Shown in pieces: positions 1 through 14,100 of a stretch of DNA of 64,000 nt; position 1 is the stretch's first letter; the number at the start of each line of letters is the position of its first letter. Source of the stretch: Dirofilaria immitis (Eukaryota; Nematoda; Chromadorea; Rhabditida; Onchocercidae). The position numbers and the translations under genes are program-made. The notes beneath the pieces were generated by a model. That model was not told the origin of the DNA. It saw only the letters and a list, made by a program, of their open reading frames with translations, and made no database searches. Location of the stretch: assembly GCA_024305405.1 (NCBI GenBank), contig JAKNDB010000105.1, positions 2,975,501 to 3,039,500 of the forward strand, in the 5' to 3' direction.

Positions 1-134
1 CCGAGAAATTCTGATTTTTACATGCAACAGCAAAGAACGGCCTTATTCCAGTTAGACATTTGAAACAAAGAATTTGACCCGCTCTCACTAAGCCATCATA
101 ATCATCGCCAGAAAATTCTACCGCTCTCAGACAT
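1..134 (-). CDS. Partial exon of an unidentified gene running off the left edge
   Basis: Read on the - strand, a good 3' splice site (ATTAG) lies just outside position 134. It is followed by an open frame to the window edge containing LRAVEFSGDDYDGLVRAG and then a Cys/Phe-rich stretch (QILCFKCLTG). Codon use and the mix of charged and hydrophobic residues look like real coding sequence. The frame may end at a splice donor (GTAAAAAT) near position 21 or continue out of the window. I do not recognise the family. The + strand is also partly open here, so strand is probable rather than certain. A second - strand open stretch at about 362-471 could be a neighbouring exon but does not join in phase as read. 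Confidence 0.4.
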
Positions 135-1034
135 CTAATATATTATACTTCCGTCGTTTAGTTCCATTACCCATGTCATTATGAAAATGGTTTACATGCG
201 AACAAAAAGACCAAAATAATGATATCTCATGTGTCATCTATTGTCCATGAATGTGAATCTGTCTAGAATTGTAACATAGAAATCGTTCAACTTATACAAA
301 GCTGACATACACGCTAAATAAACGTTACAAGCACACTGACTAAGTCCAACGTTACTTTAAACAGAAAGATATTGGTAGGTTTGAGCACAAGATGCAACTA
401 ATATGGGAATATCTGCACGAGAATACTGCATGCACATCTCTGCTGAGGAGCGTGTTGCTATGGTTGTCTTTTTGGGCCTTCTAGTAAGTCATTTTTGTAT
501 AAGATGGACAATTCGTGTTTTCAAGATGATTTGATAGTAGCATCTGATTTTCCATTTGTTGTAATTAGTGTGGTGATTGATATTTTATATGAAATCTTTT
601 ATTAATCAGTGCTTTCATCAAATTCTATCTGGTACGAGAAGGGGTGCTTTAGTTCTATTTCCAAAAAGTAAACAAAGAAAGCCTCATCATATTTACTGTT
701 ACGTATTTCATAGTTGAAGCCAATGACAATTAATGCAGCAAAATTGGTTTAACGAATCGATCATTTTGAGGATTCAAAGACCACATGATTATCGAAAGAG
801 ACATACGTTGATAGATTCCTTCTCGTAATATTTTATTTCATTTCATTTAATCAGTTTTTCATCTTTTTAAACACTTAAATGCCGAATCTTTTCTGTTGAG
901 CAAGTTTCATAGGGAATTGAAGACATTGCGTTTCAGTAGCATTCTCATCTCTTCATCCGTTGTTCATTATTGTCAAGTGTGAAGCTGACAGCATTCGACA
1001 TCGAAGCACTTTTTTACTTTTTGGTCTTGTCTCA

Positions 1035-4000
1035 ATGAAATCGAATGAACCAATCAACAAGAAAGACGAGGATGTTGAAGAAGTCATATCGCAAAAAGAT
1101 GAAAGGATGAAAAATGATTCAGATGACAGGAAGAATAAAGAGAAGGTTTCCACTGATAATACATTTTGAATCATTCTATTGACGGATTCAGGAATTGATA
1201 TGCACCGCCATTCTGTCGTATAATTTGCAGATTGATGCCATATAATTTTTACTTTACTTTTTCTCCTTGTATCATTTTTTGCAAGAAGTATAGTTTGCAG
1301 GAAATTGTAAATTTTAGAATTTCCTCCTCACTATAGTAGACAAGTAGTAAATACGCTATCGGACATTGTTTACAGCGTCGAGATTCCGTAACAGGTTCAA
1401 CTCTAGATACAAATTCATCATCAAATAGTTCGGTAGATTCGGATGAGGTTGATACGATGGAACATAACGATTCGAAAAGTACAATGACTTCTGAGAAATC
1501 CATACTGCAAGTGGATAGGTGATTTTACATATTGAATTTTTTGTTACAAATATTCGATTAGAACTGTCAGAGTATTATGTATTATAGAAAAGGGCAATTC
1601 TTTTGTGGCTAAAATTTCATGATATGGAGTATTTCTGTTCTCTTCACATTTCTCAGACTAATATCGATTTAAAGTATTTGAATACAATTTATAAAGCTAA
1701 GAAATGTTTTTCCAATATCTCTGAAATTTTAGCTTGTTGATTTTTGGTTAAAAACAAAATGACTGAAGCATTTCATTTGAAGTTTCATAATACCAAATTT
1801 TGCTTTGAAGGTTTATATTTTTACATATTTTTTAAAATCTAGTTATAAAATCGACGATTCCATCAATGAATTGATGAAGATCTCCATAATTTCAAATATG
1901 GAAGTAGGTGAAGCATCTAAATCAGTTATGGAAGTGAATAGCGATAAAAAAGAATGAGCAGATAATCAATGTGCATAATGATGCAAATGAGCGAAATGGT
2001 TTGTTTTCCGAAATACAAATACTAGTTTTGCGAAGACTCAATTCAGAATCTCTTCAAAAATTTTTTTTTGTTAACAAATGGTATAAAAGCGCTGGAGGAT
2101 ATCGAATGCTTTGAATTGTAATAACATCAAAATAACCTTGAAAAATTCATCATTTTATTAGATCCGGACATTACAAGAAAGTCGAGGAAGCGCAATAAAA
2201 GCAATGTAGAAAAGTAAGTCACAATTTATTTTGCCTTGTTTTTTTTTTTTTCAAGCAAGAGACTGAAATACGCTTTTATATTTTGCAATTTATAGAGGAA
2301 AATTTATTTCAGCAGTTGCTAACCTGTTTCATGTTTTAATTTAAGTTCATTTAATTGTCCAAAAATTTTTACCAAAACAAACAGGACATTCCGTCTGATC
2401 AAACCGATATGTTTTCCAATGAAGGTGACCTTTTATACACAATCGATAAAAGCGCAAAGAGAGATACATTAGAGGTTGGTTATTAATTATGTTTTACAAA
2501 TTCTCACTTCAATATTTTATAAAGAATTAAATCATTTATTCTTGAAAATTCATTCAGACCATTGATTTACGTAAAAGAGTGGAAAGATCAGTTATGTTAA
2601 TTTTGTATAGTGTTAACACTATTTAATCTGTAATGATACATAATAAGCATTTTTCGTTATACGTGATTGACGGTGCGTCAGAATGATGTTGTGATGAAAC
2701 ATAAGATAATTATTTATTATTAAATAATTATTAATTTTATTGAAATGCACAGTATTTTTGTTTATGATATATAACTATTAAATAAATATATTTCATTTCT
2801 TAGCAACTATGCTATAACTTGAAAATAATTTCAGGTATTGAAAGACCGTGTTATGCGGACTTGTCCGAAATTGGGAGCCTGGTTTGCTTTTATCTTACAT
2901 CTTAATGATTTTCAAAGAAATTTTTTCATGTACAGAATGTTAACTCATTCTTGATAAGAAAAATCATTAAACAATTACTAAATTCGAGGTTTTCAGGGTA
3001 GCAGGGAAAGAAATGTACATAGATGGAATGGAAACGTCAAATATGTTGTATATGACTGATATTGGCAATAGGGTAGGATGATATTTAGGATACTATTCAG
3101 ATTATTGATTGGCGAGTTAATCATTTTTTGTCTTGCTTTATTTTCTACAATGATCACACTATTTTATCGTTTGGTTCTCGTACTCATTACTTACATCGCA
3201 ATATATTTTGCAAAAATAGCATATAGATTTATGCATACACCGATGTTATCCTTTCTTTCCTTATTAAAACTAAAGTTAAACATGTTATGAAAAAGAATTT
3301 GTACTTTATAGGAATCATCCTGACAAACGCAGGAAGATGAAATTTACGTAAAATCAAATACAGATGCACTGTGTAAAATTAAGTACTCTTGTCTGACGCT
3401 AATTTTAAAGCCCTTTGCTGTATCGATTGCTTTTTTGCAAAGTTCTTTAATCGTATTTTCAAAATGTCATTTTAAGTTTCAGTTTGCTCAACGCTTCACT
3501 CATTGGATACGAAAATTTTATATCGCAGCTGTTGATGGCAATGTCGAGGAATTTATGATTAAGTTCACCTGCATTTTGCAAATTTTAAAGAAAAGTGGTG
3601 GTAGTGAGCATTACATGCGTATGTCGGGGCATCAGTTAAAGGAGCATGTGATGAACGTGAGTGGTGATCAATTAATCGAGATCAGTTATATTTTTGTACA
3701 TAATTTTGTGCAATATATTTGATGTTTGAATGAATTCAAATATAAGGGAAAATTAATTTGAAGATGGCTTATTCACCGTATTAATACAGGTTATCAAAGG
3801 ATTCGATGTGGAACTTTTGTTTTGATTAGAGTCAGCTATTGAACTAAAATTATGTTATGCCTATGAAACATTCATTGTGATTTCCACTGTTATTGATCTT
3901 ATTCAGTTAAAAACAGTGAAACATTGAAAAAGAAATCAGTATTAGAAAAAAATGCTTCTCGACGACATTAAAAAATCTAAGTATTCAATTTTCAGAGTGT

Positions 4001-6465
4001 TATTTGCGCATTCTTCAATAAAGCAGAGAATACATCTATTCTGCATCACCTCGCACCAACTAAAAATACCGATTATCCATGTAGTATGAAGAACCATGGT
4101 TGTTGCAGGTTTAAATTACTTTCAAAATTCAGAATAGATTAATCGAAATAGCTAAGTTTTGTTAGAAGATAGACTGCCTCAATTTAAATATCATTAGAAA
4201 AACTCATTATTGCAAAGCATAGGGAATCTATTGTGTAGATTATTTTCCTGTACCTTACCACTTAGTAGTTGGTGATAAGAGAATAATTGTAATTGCGAGA
4301 GCGAAGAACGCTAATTTTGTTGTGTCTCTTAATTATATCTGATTTTTGAACGGTATTACTGTGCGAAAATGGAACTAATTTTTGTAAATTTTTCAGTGTT
4401 TTTAGATTGATTAAAGTAATTCTGAGTATGTTGCCGTGGAGAAATCGAAAAATTTTGCTTGCTACATCCACAAAAAGAACAGGAAAAACTGCCTTGCATT
4501 TAGCAGCTGCTACAGGACAGCTTTGTCAAATGCAAGCTTTGATGGATTTTGGTATGTATTTCATTCGCATAAATTTGCAAATGCTTATTAATTATAAATA
4601 GTTTGGTAAATGAAATCAAAAGTCTTTTTAGTTTTCAGAACAAAGAGATTTGAAAATAGATAGTATTTTATGAATTGTCCTGAATTAAGAGAGCCATCAT
4701 TTTTCGGATGTTACTAATTGAATAATATGATGAAGCTTTATTTGGTTATCGAAATACTAACTATAAATTTAGAAGCTTGGCCTGATCTTTTCGATTATTC
4801 TGGTCGTGCGCCAATACATTATGCAATTATGAGGAATAATTTAGAAATGGTATATTTTATTCTAATGTAGCAGCAGATTTCCATGTTTTACTATCTGAAA
4901 TAATTTTTCAGAATCTTTTTTATGTTTTATAAGATGACAATTTTTAAAAGCAGTTTATTTCATATTTTCTCTTGTCTGAAAATCTATCGTAAAATAGTGC
5001 AACGATTAAAATAAAAGATTACAGTGGTAAAACTGCTGTAAATTGTTTTTATCGAGAAAATCGTTCGTATGTTTTGAATGAGAAACAGTGTTTCGTTCTA
5101 GGTAAAATTACTTTTATGGTATGGAGCGGATATATCACTAAGAGAGCGTTCGGCGACACCACTCCAACTTGCAGGCTATTCTCCAACAACCGCATTAGTA
5201 CGAATTATTTATGTTTCGCCTTATATGTTATGTATGATTGCGTATTTGAATTCTCTTCATTAGAATTTTATAATGATGTGATAATGCTAAAGAATTAGAG
5301 GTGAAAGAAAGCAGCTATTACAGATATGTGAATATCTACACGCACGAGTTACTGCATTGGAAAAATATTTATGCAGTGGGTCAGAAAGTATGTGAGGGTG
5401 TTTGGACACCTGTACATGCTATTTCTGATTTGCATTTTGCAAGGCTGTCAAAGCCTGCGATTCAAGAAGAGATGCGTCTCGAAATTTCACAACCAAAAAT
5501 GTGAGTTCTATTAGAAATTCGTATTATTAATAAATTGCTTTCTTTAAATGTAGTTTATTATTCATGATTATCTAGTTGCAATTTCGATTACATTACTTTA
5601 TTTAAATGCAGTCTTATATCAAGTACAATGATATTTCCAACTAATTGCTTTAGAAAATATAAGCCTCCTATTTTATCTGACCATTGTATTTTTAGCGTAA
5701 AGTACATATAAATATTTCGGGAACGCGCACTGCCAATCCGCAACTTAAAAAATGTCCACTAATGGTAAGTCCCTAACGTTAAGAAATTTAATGTGCATTT
5801 TTGAAATTTAATGTGCATTTTAATATTTCGAAATAAATTTTAGTTGCTTTTTATTATACCAACATTCTACAAAGGAGAAGACAGAATGGCGGATGCTTCT
5901 AATCCACAAATATTTTGTGCGAAATTGCAAAACATAAAGGGCTTTGTTGTTAGATTACTTCCAACAAGACCATTGTAAGTTTCTTTAGTTAGCTATTTGT
6001 TCTTAGTAATTACATTCAGATATATTATCTTAAAGTGTGTTTAATTCATTTATTGTGTTTTTACCAAATTATGACAGTTTTATTTATTAAGTCTTTTAAA
6101 TATATGAGCTGACTGATTCTTACCAGCTTTTAATTACAAGATTAGCTTTAAGACTATTCTTAATCGTGAGTCAATATTTCAGATTAACTTGTTCGAAATG
6201 GAGTACTGGCATCAGATCAGCCCTTGAAAAACCTCATAATGGTTATTTTTACGTCTACAAGCTGCCAGAAAACATTGAAGTCGGCAAGTTACTTTACAAA
6301 ATTGTATTACTTTTCTCAAACGTGTGGAATTGAAATTCTCAATTTTTCAGATTCATACACGCTTCATTTAATGGTAGAATTAGAGGAGCTACGTTTCCAA
6401 GCTCCCCATATAACGCTTGCAATACAGGCTTTTGCATGTGGTCCACCAAACGTAGAACATTATAA
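1035..6465 (+). CDS. Ankyrin-repeat protein with unidentified C-terminal region
   Basis: Multi-exon gene. Exons I can place: 1035-1145, 1376-1518, 1843-1998, 2162-2213, 2385-2474, 2835-2881, 2997-3072, 3483-3656, 3996-4108, 4397-4551, 4773-4866, 4998-5066, 5101-about 5231, 5298-5387, 5444-5500, 5696-5764, 5844-5974, 6183-6287 and 6351-6465. The N-terminal part is Ser/Asp/Lys-rich and probably disordered. The centre has ankyrin repeats: TGKTALHLAAATGQ (about 4478), SGRAPIHYAIMRNNLEM (about 4800) and LLLWYGADISLRERSATPLQ (about 5107). The last 120 residues contain a Pro/Cys region and end in CMWSTKRRTL. They match no domain I can name. Frame breaks lie in A runs at 1946-1951 (one A too many), 2210-2213, about 5056-5059 and 5495-5499 (one too few). 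The start is the first ATG of the first coding exon; the frame is open upstream, so an earlier 5' exon is possible. Several exon joins are my inference from splice sites and phase. Ankyrin repeats bind proteins; partner and site of action are unknown. Confidence 0.7.
5781..5820. repeat. 20-bp direct tandem repeat inside an intron
   Basis: Two 20-base units built on GAAATTTAATGTGCATTTT lie back to back in the short intron between the exons ending at 5764 and starting at 5844 of the ankyrin gene. They differ only at the first bases. The duplication roughly doubles the intron and does not touch its splice sites. Confidence 0.8.
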
Positions 6466-8159
6466 CGAATTACGAGGTCTTGTAACTCACTCAAACAACA
6501 AAACGAAAGTGGACTGAGGTTTATGTGTATACTTTCAAACAGTCATATTATTTTGGAGTAGAGTTAAATTTTCTGATTTTTCAAATAAGGTGTTTGAGGA
6601 TTTGTTATTTTCAAATGGCTTATTTCAAAGTCTATTTTGTTGATAGTTGTTAAGCGCAATTTTAGAATAAAAAATAACTTTAAAATTGTTTAATTTATAT
6701 TGCGGAATAAAAAGATCATTATACTACATTCAGTTATCATTATATGATGATATGTTTACTGATCTTGCTCATTTGTTGTAGATTTCGTATTTTCATGCTC
6801 TTTTTATACATTATTCGGAAGTTTTATGTTTTGTCATTGTCTTCTCCAATAGTTTTCTTAATATTTCGAAAAATTATATCTATTATAAAATTCGCTTAAA
6901 ATCTTATATAATTTCAATTTTAATACTATTATTACCTGTTTCATCACTGTTGCATTTTTATATCGTTCGAAATATATTTATAACTATTGTATATTCATAA
7001 TAATAATTGTTTTATATCAGTAATAGCTATTATTATTATTAGGTAAGTTAGGATGTTTTCGTTTGTCCTCATTGCGTGAACTGAACTAATGAAATGGAAG
7101 TCGGTTCTTGTGTTTAACTTCAATCTCTTTCATTCGCTTTGTATTGATTTTTTTCAGATGTATAATTCTTGTTCTGCAGGAATATTGAAGAAATTGTTGA
7201 TCATTTTGTTGAATTTATCTTTGTACAGTATGAAAGAATTCTGTAGACAATTTTATATGTTTTTCGAGATTCATTTTTGTTATTGACTTTAGAATCATAA
7301 GAGCTTATCCGCTTTGTTTGACTTCTTTTTGAAAAAAAAAAAACTTGGATATTCGGTTAGTACATATAAGTTGAAACAGAAGTTGCGGAAATGGAAAATT
7401 TTATATATATTTGTAACTTAAAATATGATAATTCTTTTGTTTGAAGATAGAAATATTTTTTTGTGTTATGTTCTTATAAATTCGAGAATGTATGTTTTAT
7501 AGCATTAAAAAATTCACTTATGACGCTTCCTAATAGCTCTCATCTTTTTTATTTGCACTTTATATATATATAATAATAAATATGAATTTTTAAAAATAAT
7601 CACTTTCTCGATTCCCGAAGATTTAACAATAATTTGTAAAATTTTTAAAATTTTTTGTTTCTCAAAATTGATTGAATTGATTCTGTCTCTAAAATTTCTA
7701 ATTGTATATCTTTTACAGAATATTGGTTTATTATCTTATTGTGTGGAGTTTTCTTTTTGAAATTTGAGGAGCTGCTGAATGCTTTTTTCATTTCATTTCC
7801 ATGCTTTCGTACATGATAAATTTTCCGACTCTTAGCAGTATTAGTTTTGCGAATGCCGTGCTTTGATAAAGAGGCGGTTACATCTTTTATTTATTTATCA
7901 AGAGACTAGGACTTATTGTTGGATATAAAACCACCGAACCGAAAGAATGTTCAATTGTTTTTCGTAGCTATTGCCTTGAAACAGTTTTCAAGGTGATGAA
8001 TAAAAATCAGGTTTCCATTCTTCGGAACATATGTGTTACATTTTGCTTATCGCTTCATTTATTATGCATTCCAGTAAGATGAATAATCTATTTATTCAAA
8101 TTGACTGAAATGTTTTTAACGAATTTTGTTCCAGCTTGTTTCGATAAAGTGATAAAGCA
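6466..8159. other. Intergenic region between ankyrin gene and BMS1
   Basis: 1.7 kb, very A+T-rich. AATAAA-type motifs at about 6667 and 6706 could serve the ankyrin gene's 3' end. Short A/T microsatellites are present, such as (TAT)n near 7030 and (TA)n near 7565. The longest open frame (7089-7286) is Phe/Leu/Ile-rich with no recognisable motif and looks like chance. I see no RNA gene. Confidence 0.55.
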
Positions 8160-11100
8160 ATGGCACCAGATGAAAATATTGGCAAATCGGATCACAAAAT
8201 TCATCGAGGTAGTTTTTTAATAGGGTTTTCCACGGAGATTTTAGTTCTGTGCTTTAATCATATATAGATAGATGGAATTTGCCTTAACCTATTTGGCTCG
8301 GTTCTTAAATCGTTCTTTGAAACAGTAAAAGATCTGCGTTTTGGTGCTGTAATTTTACATTTTAAAATTATCTACAAATTAGAAATTTTACGAATCAGTC
8401 ACTTTTTGAGCATGAAATGTTTTACACATTCTTCTTACTGTAACATTATCCGCTATTTCATTGCAAAAATATACGAGCTATCCAGTGCTATTCAAGGACA
8501 TCTCTTGATCATATATATCTTAATAAATTATAAGGGCATCTTTATGAAAGTAATATTTCGCTTTCGACTTCCCCAGCATTTACTTTCAAAACTAATGATT
8601 GCTGAACTTTTTAGTACACAAAGTTGGTGGCAAAGCGAAGAAAAAAGCTGTTAGAAAAGGAAATGGTGTTAATGCAAAAGCTTTCACGTTTCAATCTGCT
8701 GTCAAAGCAAGTCGTGCCATTCGCAGGTATTCCTTTCGTTACAGTTATGGAAATTCTCTAAATTTGTAAATTATTTCCAATTAGCCAAATATTCAATAAT
8801 GTACTCTACAATTCTTGTTATATTTTCAGAAAAATTTTTTGTTATAGGGCAGCAGATAAAGATGAAAAGAAAAACACATTCCAGTAGTTGATCGCGCTCC
8901 TGTTGAGCCACCTCCAATCATTGTTGCTATCGTTGGACCTTCAAAAGTCAGCGTAATTTAAAAACATCATACAGTAATTATTATAAATACTAAGAATCAA
9001 TTAGTGTGTATGTGATGATAGAACTTTTGATTACTGCAAATCTGGATCATTCATTTCGAATTTCCTTTTATGATTTTGTAATCTGAATGAATATTCAATT
9101 CACAACTCTAAATCTTGCTGTATTTTTAGAAAAATATGATGAAAATATTCGATTACTGCTCGATTTGTTGCGTCCTTTAAAATATGAAAAGTGCGCTGTT
9201 ACATTTCTCAAATTCATCCTGTCTATTTCGCTTTTTAAGGTTGGAAAAAGTACGTTATTACGATGTCTAGTGAAGCATTATGTGAGACATGCCTTAAGTG
9301 AAATTCGTGGGCCGGTCACAATTGTTACTGGCAAAATTCGACGAGTAACATTCGTTGAAGTTAATAATGATTTAAACTCCATGATCGATATCGCGAAAAT
9401 TGCTGACTTGGTGATTTTTTTAATTCATCAACTTTATGTCATAGTTGCAAAATGTGAATATTCGTAAATTAAATTAAAAGTATTTTGCTCGACGCTAGTT
9501 TTCGAGATTTAGGAATAATTTAATTCTTTGCTAGGATAGTTTTAAAGCTCATATATTCTGCGATCATTTCACATTTACACAGATATTTTAAAAATACAGT
9601 AAATGATTTATTTAAGCTTCAACTAAAACATATTTCTTGACTTGTATGTTATCATGTTCAAAGATATCGAACTGTTACTATTCTTGCAATTCGGTAAAAG
9701 ATTTTACAAGAGTATAAAATTTGACAAGGAAATACAAGGGAATCTCGTATTTATCTGTGATATATTAAATACATTGTATTCAGATATCGATTTTTTATTT
9801 TCAATTTCCATTATTGATTAAATAATTCCAGGTCTTACTTATGATAGACGCTTCTTATGGCTTTGAGATGGAAACGTTCGAATTTCTAAATATTTGTCAG
9901 GTGCATGGAATGCCTCGAATCATGGGCGTTCTTAGCCATCTCGACATAATTAAGAAGAAGGAGAAGCTGAAACATACGAAGAAATTGCTGAAACATCGTT
10001 TTTGGACGGAAGTTTATCAGGTTATTATTTTAAAAGATATTTCATTTCTTGAAAGTTTGATCTAAACTAATAATTTGTAAAAATCTTTTGAATAGATAAT
10101 ATTAAATTAATTGATGCACATTTTCGAAAATCCAATGTACTGAGAGGAATTTTTATTCATAAATGTAATTGAATGACAGAAAAAATAATAAAAAGTCAAG
10201 GTGAGTGGCAGAAGTTGGAGAAATTGGAATTTCTATGATATATAAATTATGTATATTTATTTATTTACACAGTTGGGAAACACAATTTTTTCCAGTATTC
10301 AGTCACACAGGTCTCACATATGAAGTCAGTTTTGCTTTTTTCCTAAAATTATGTACAACTTTTTTTTTAGATTATGTTTAGTGTTTTGCCCTCCAATGTT
10401 TACTTTCCATTCTTATTTTGGAGTTCAGAATTGATTTGTCATGTTTGCAGGGTGCAAAACTATTTTACTTATCGGGAATGATCAATGAACAATATTTAAA
10501 AATGAAATTCGAAATCTTGCACGTTTCATTTCTGTCACAAAATTTCGTCCTTTAGTATGGCGAAGTAGTCATCCATATGTTTATTGCGATCGTTACGAAG
10601 ATATAACCGATCCAGAGGTACAGAACATAAATGAAAGGATAGAAAGTTTAAACAGAAAATAAAAATTGTTTTTATTATTTTGATAAATCCATGAATTTTG
10701 AGATTTTCTTAATAAATTATAAGTTTTGCATGTTTTATATTAGATTCTAATAAAAATTATTAAGAAATAGTTTATTTCTCTTACTATGTAGCTCATCTAT
10801 ACTAATAAACGGGCCGTTTATTTTCGAAATAACATTGCATTCACAAAATTTACAAAATTGCTACAATTCAAGAATTATTAATAAATTTGTAAAATTGACT
10901 ATTGTTTACTAGTTTAAAATTAACAATCCCAATTATTTGAAGCTGCTTCGCGAAAACCATTGATGAATCGAACTATTTCATTATATGGTTGGGTGCGTGG
11001 AACGTTCCTCAAAAATCATGCAACTGTACATATTCCTGGAATGGGCGATTTAATAATCAAAGATGTATGTTTTCTTCTCGTAATTTAACTAGATATTTAT

Positions 11101-14100
11101 GTAATTTCGTTTTTATAGAAAATAGGTATTTGTAAGATTCCTGGAAATGGTCTTTAATGATAAATTCTAACGAAACATTCAAATCGCTTATAGGTGACAG
11201 CTTTACCTGATCCGTGTCCATTGCCATCGAAGGAAAAAAATGAAACGTTCACTGAATGAAAAAGAACGTGTTATTTACGCTCCATTTTCTGGTCTTGGCA
11301 GTATCGTTTACGACAAAGTAACTTTTCGTTAATGAATTCTGACCATGAATTTTTTTGTTCAAGTGATTTATTCACACATAATTTATTACTGTTGATTTGT
11401 AATATGCTCTCAATAACTTGAACAGATTTTTATCACTCTGTACTGAATGAAAAATTGAAATTATGAGAGCTTTGCCAATAGTATTACATGGCTTATTGAA
11501 ACTCTCGCTAAAAAAGTTGACGGAATTCTAACTGCAATATTTGATTTTTGAAGCGAATTTTTTAAGTCTTTCCAGATATTTTATAACATTTCATATTATT
11601 TCCTATCATTTCTAGTAACTTGTTGCACCTTGTCAGAGAAGAAATTTGGTTTTGCAGTCATGCGAGCAATTTCTAATAATTTTTGCTTTTTAAATTTCAG
11701 GATGCTATTTATATTGAAACGGGTGGTTCACATTCATATAAGAAAGCTCGTCATGAACTTGTTGAAATACTGGAAAACATTAAAGAGAGTATCGATAACA
11801 AGATGCTAAAAACAGCAATGAAAGTGGTTACAAATTCCCAATGGGCTATAGCTCATAGTAAGAGTGAAACCGAAATGAATGATAACGGTGAGATACTTAG
11901 TTAATTTCTTCAAAAAGCTGATCATAAATTTTAATTTGTAAAATAATTATGCCAATCGTAGATTTTTGAATCCAATATTCGCTACTTTTAGATTGTAATA
12001 TGAAGGATGAAATGGAAAATAATGATAAAGAATCGAGTGATTTTGAAGATTTGAATGTCGAAAATGATGTATTTGAGGATGAAAATGGTACTGAAGGAAA
12101 ACATTGGTCTCAACTTTGTGCGCGCACAAAATTATTGTACAACGAGAAAAAATCGAAGAGACTTAATTGGGCTAAAATCGTATATTCTGATTCTGGTTAA
12201 TTTCTCCTTCCTATAGATGAATGCATAGTATCTCAAAAATTTTTTTGTGCTTTCTTCGTAACACTGCTCACGGTAATACTGCAACTTATATTGTGCTTCA
12301 GTAATATAACAAAAATTAAAGTAATTTGCGGTAGTCTTCCATAGAACAATTAGTGTAAAAAATTTGATATGGAACTCCAGTTATTGAGTTAAGAAATGAA
12401 TATCATGACAATATAACAATATAATTACTTTTATTACCAGACTTGTTTGACCGGAATGAAGAAGAGCAGAATGAAGTAGTTGGTGGCCTTTTCAAGGTTC
12501 TAACTCGAACTAAGAAAGCTATTGATAACTTGGTTAGTTTTGTAAAATTATCGTTTCGTACAGTGGAATGCCTGTTTTACCTAATGATATGCATATACAC
12601 ACTTATTAATTATTACTAATATTTCATTGCAGGAGGATGGTTTTCTTTACTGTAAATTATTAACAGTTATATCCCAGCAGTTTTTAAAGCAGAAAGATTG
12701 GAATGATGTGGAGGTTTGTTCATAATGTTAAATATTTAATTCGGTAGAATTGATATCAGTTGTGCAATATTTTCTTCAATATTCTATTAATAAATTTTAC
12801 TCAAAAAATCATGAACATATTTATTCAGAAAAAATCGTTAAGCGAATTGTTGCGCATAATACAAGTTATTTTTATTTTTATTCTTGTGATTACACTGAGT
12901 TTAATTTTTGTTTAGGTTCGTGCATCAATTGCGGATTGCTTCGTTACGGGAAACTGGAATCCTGATGATGATGCTGCTATGCAATTAAAAAATGGTAATA
13001 TTCTAATGAAAATTGTAGGGAGAGAATAAAATATATGTGGATTGCATAACAGTTGCATTACTTTTCGATGTTAATTCGATTTCTTCGGATTTAATCTGTT
13101 TTTTCCTTGTTGGATTCATTACTTGGTAATTTTTTTCTTCAGAAAAACATATTTATGGTGAGAAAATAAATTCTAACATAAACGATGAAAGTGGCGATAC
13201 TTCCAGCGAAAGTAAGTACTGTTTCTTACCGTTCATCTTTTCAGATTTAAATTTTCTAATTTGATTTTTTTATAGCTGATGGAGACAGAGTTAAGCACAG
13301 TGATAAAATTGAAGAGGAAATAGATTCTGCAACGGCAACAACAAGAAATGAGGAGGAAGCAGTTAAGAAAAGGAAAATTGCCAAACAAAAACTAAAAATT
13401 TGTTTCAATGCTGAATATGATGAGACCAATAAACATTATGTACAGTTGAAAGGAGAACTTGAAGAGCAGTCGAAGGTGTTATGATGATTTTTATTTTGCT
13501 TTTGCTGTTTGATATTATAATAAATATATTATTTTTATTATAATATTTTTGAATTTAATTTTTTCAAAATCAAAGTGAACTTTTTATAATTATAATATAG
13601 CTGAATTAAAAAATTAAAACAAAACTGCTCTGTAAAATCCAATCAAATTTTGGAATCAGAATCATTAGAAAGTTGGATACTATTTCTCTTTTTTTAGCTT
13701 AATAAGGCAGTCTTTGAAGAGCTCGATGAAGCAACTCGGCAGCATTTAGAGGGTTTCCGACCAGGGCTATATGTTCGTGTTGAATTCGAGAATGTGCCAA
13801 TGGAATTTGTGCAGTATTTCGATCCAACTAGACCATGCATTATAGGTGGCCTTCTGACCGGTGAACAAAGTGTTGGTTCTGTACAGGTTGGGTTTTTTTC
13901 ATTTACTTCTTTCAAGAATATTATTCATAAATTCTTTAATTACTGAGTTCACTAATTGCAAGTTTTGGTATTAATATTGAAATTTTGAATTCCAGATACG
14001 AATAAAGAAACACCGGTGGTATGAACGGTTATTGAAGTCACGAGATCCTTTGATTATATCATGTGGTTGGAGGCGATTTCAAACTGTTGTTAGTCATTTC

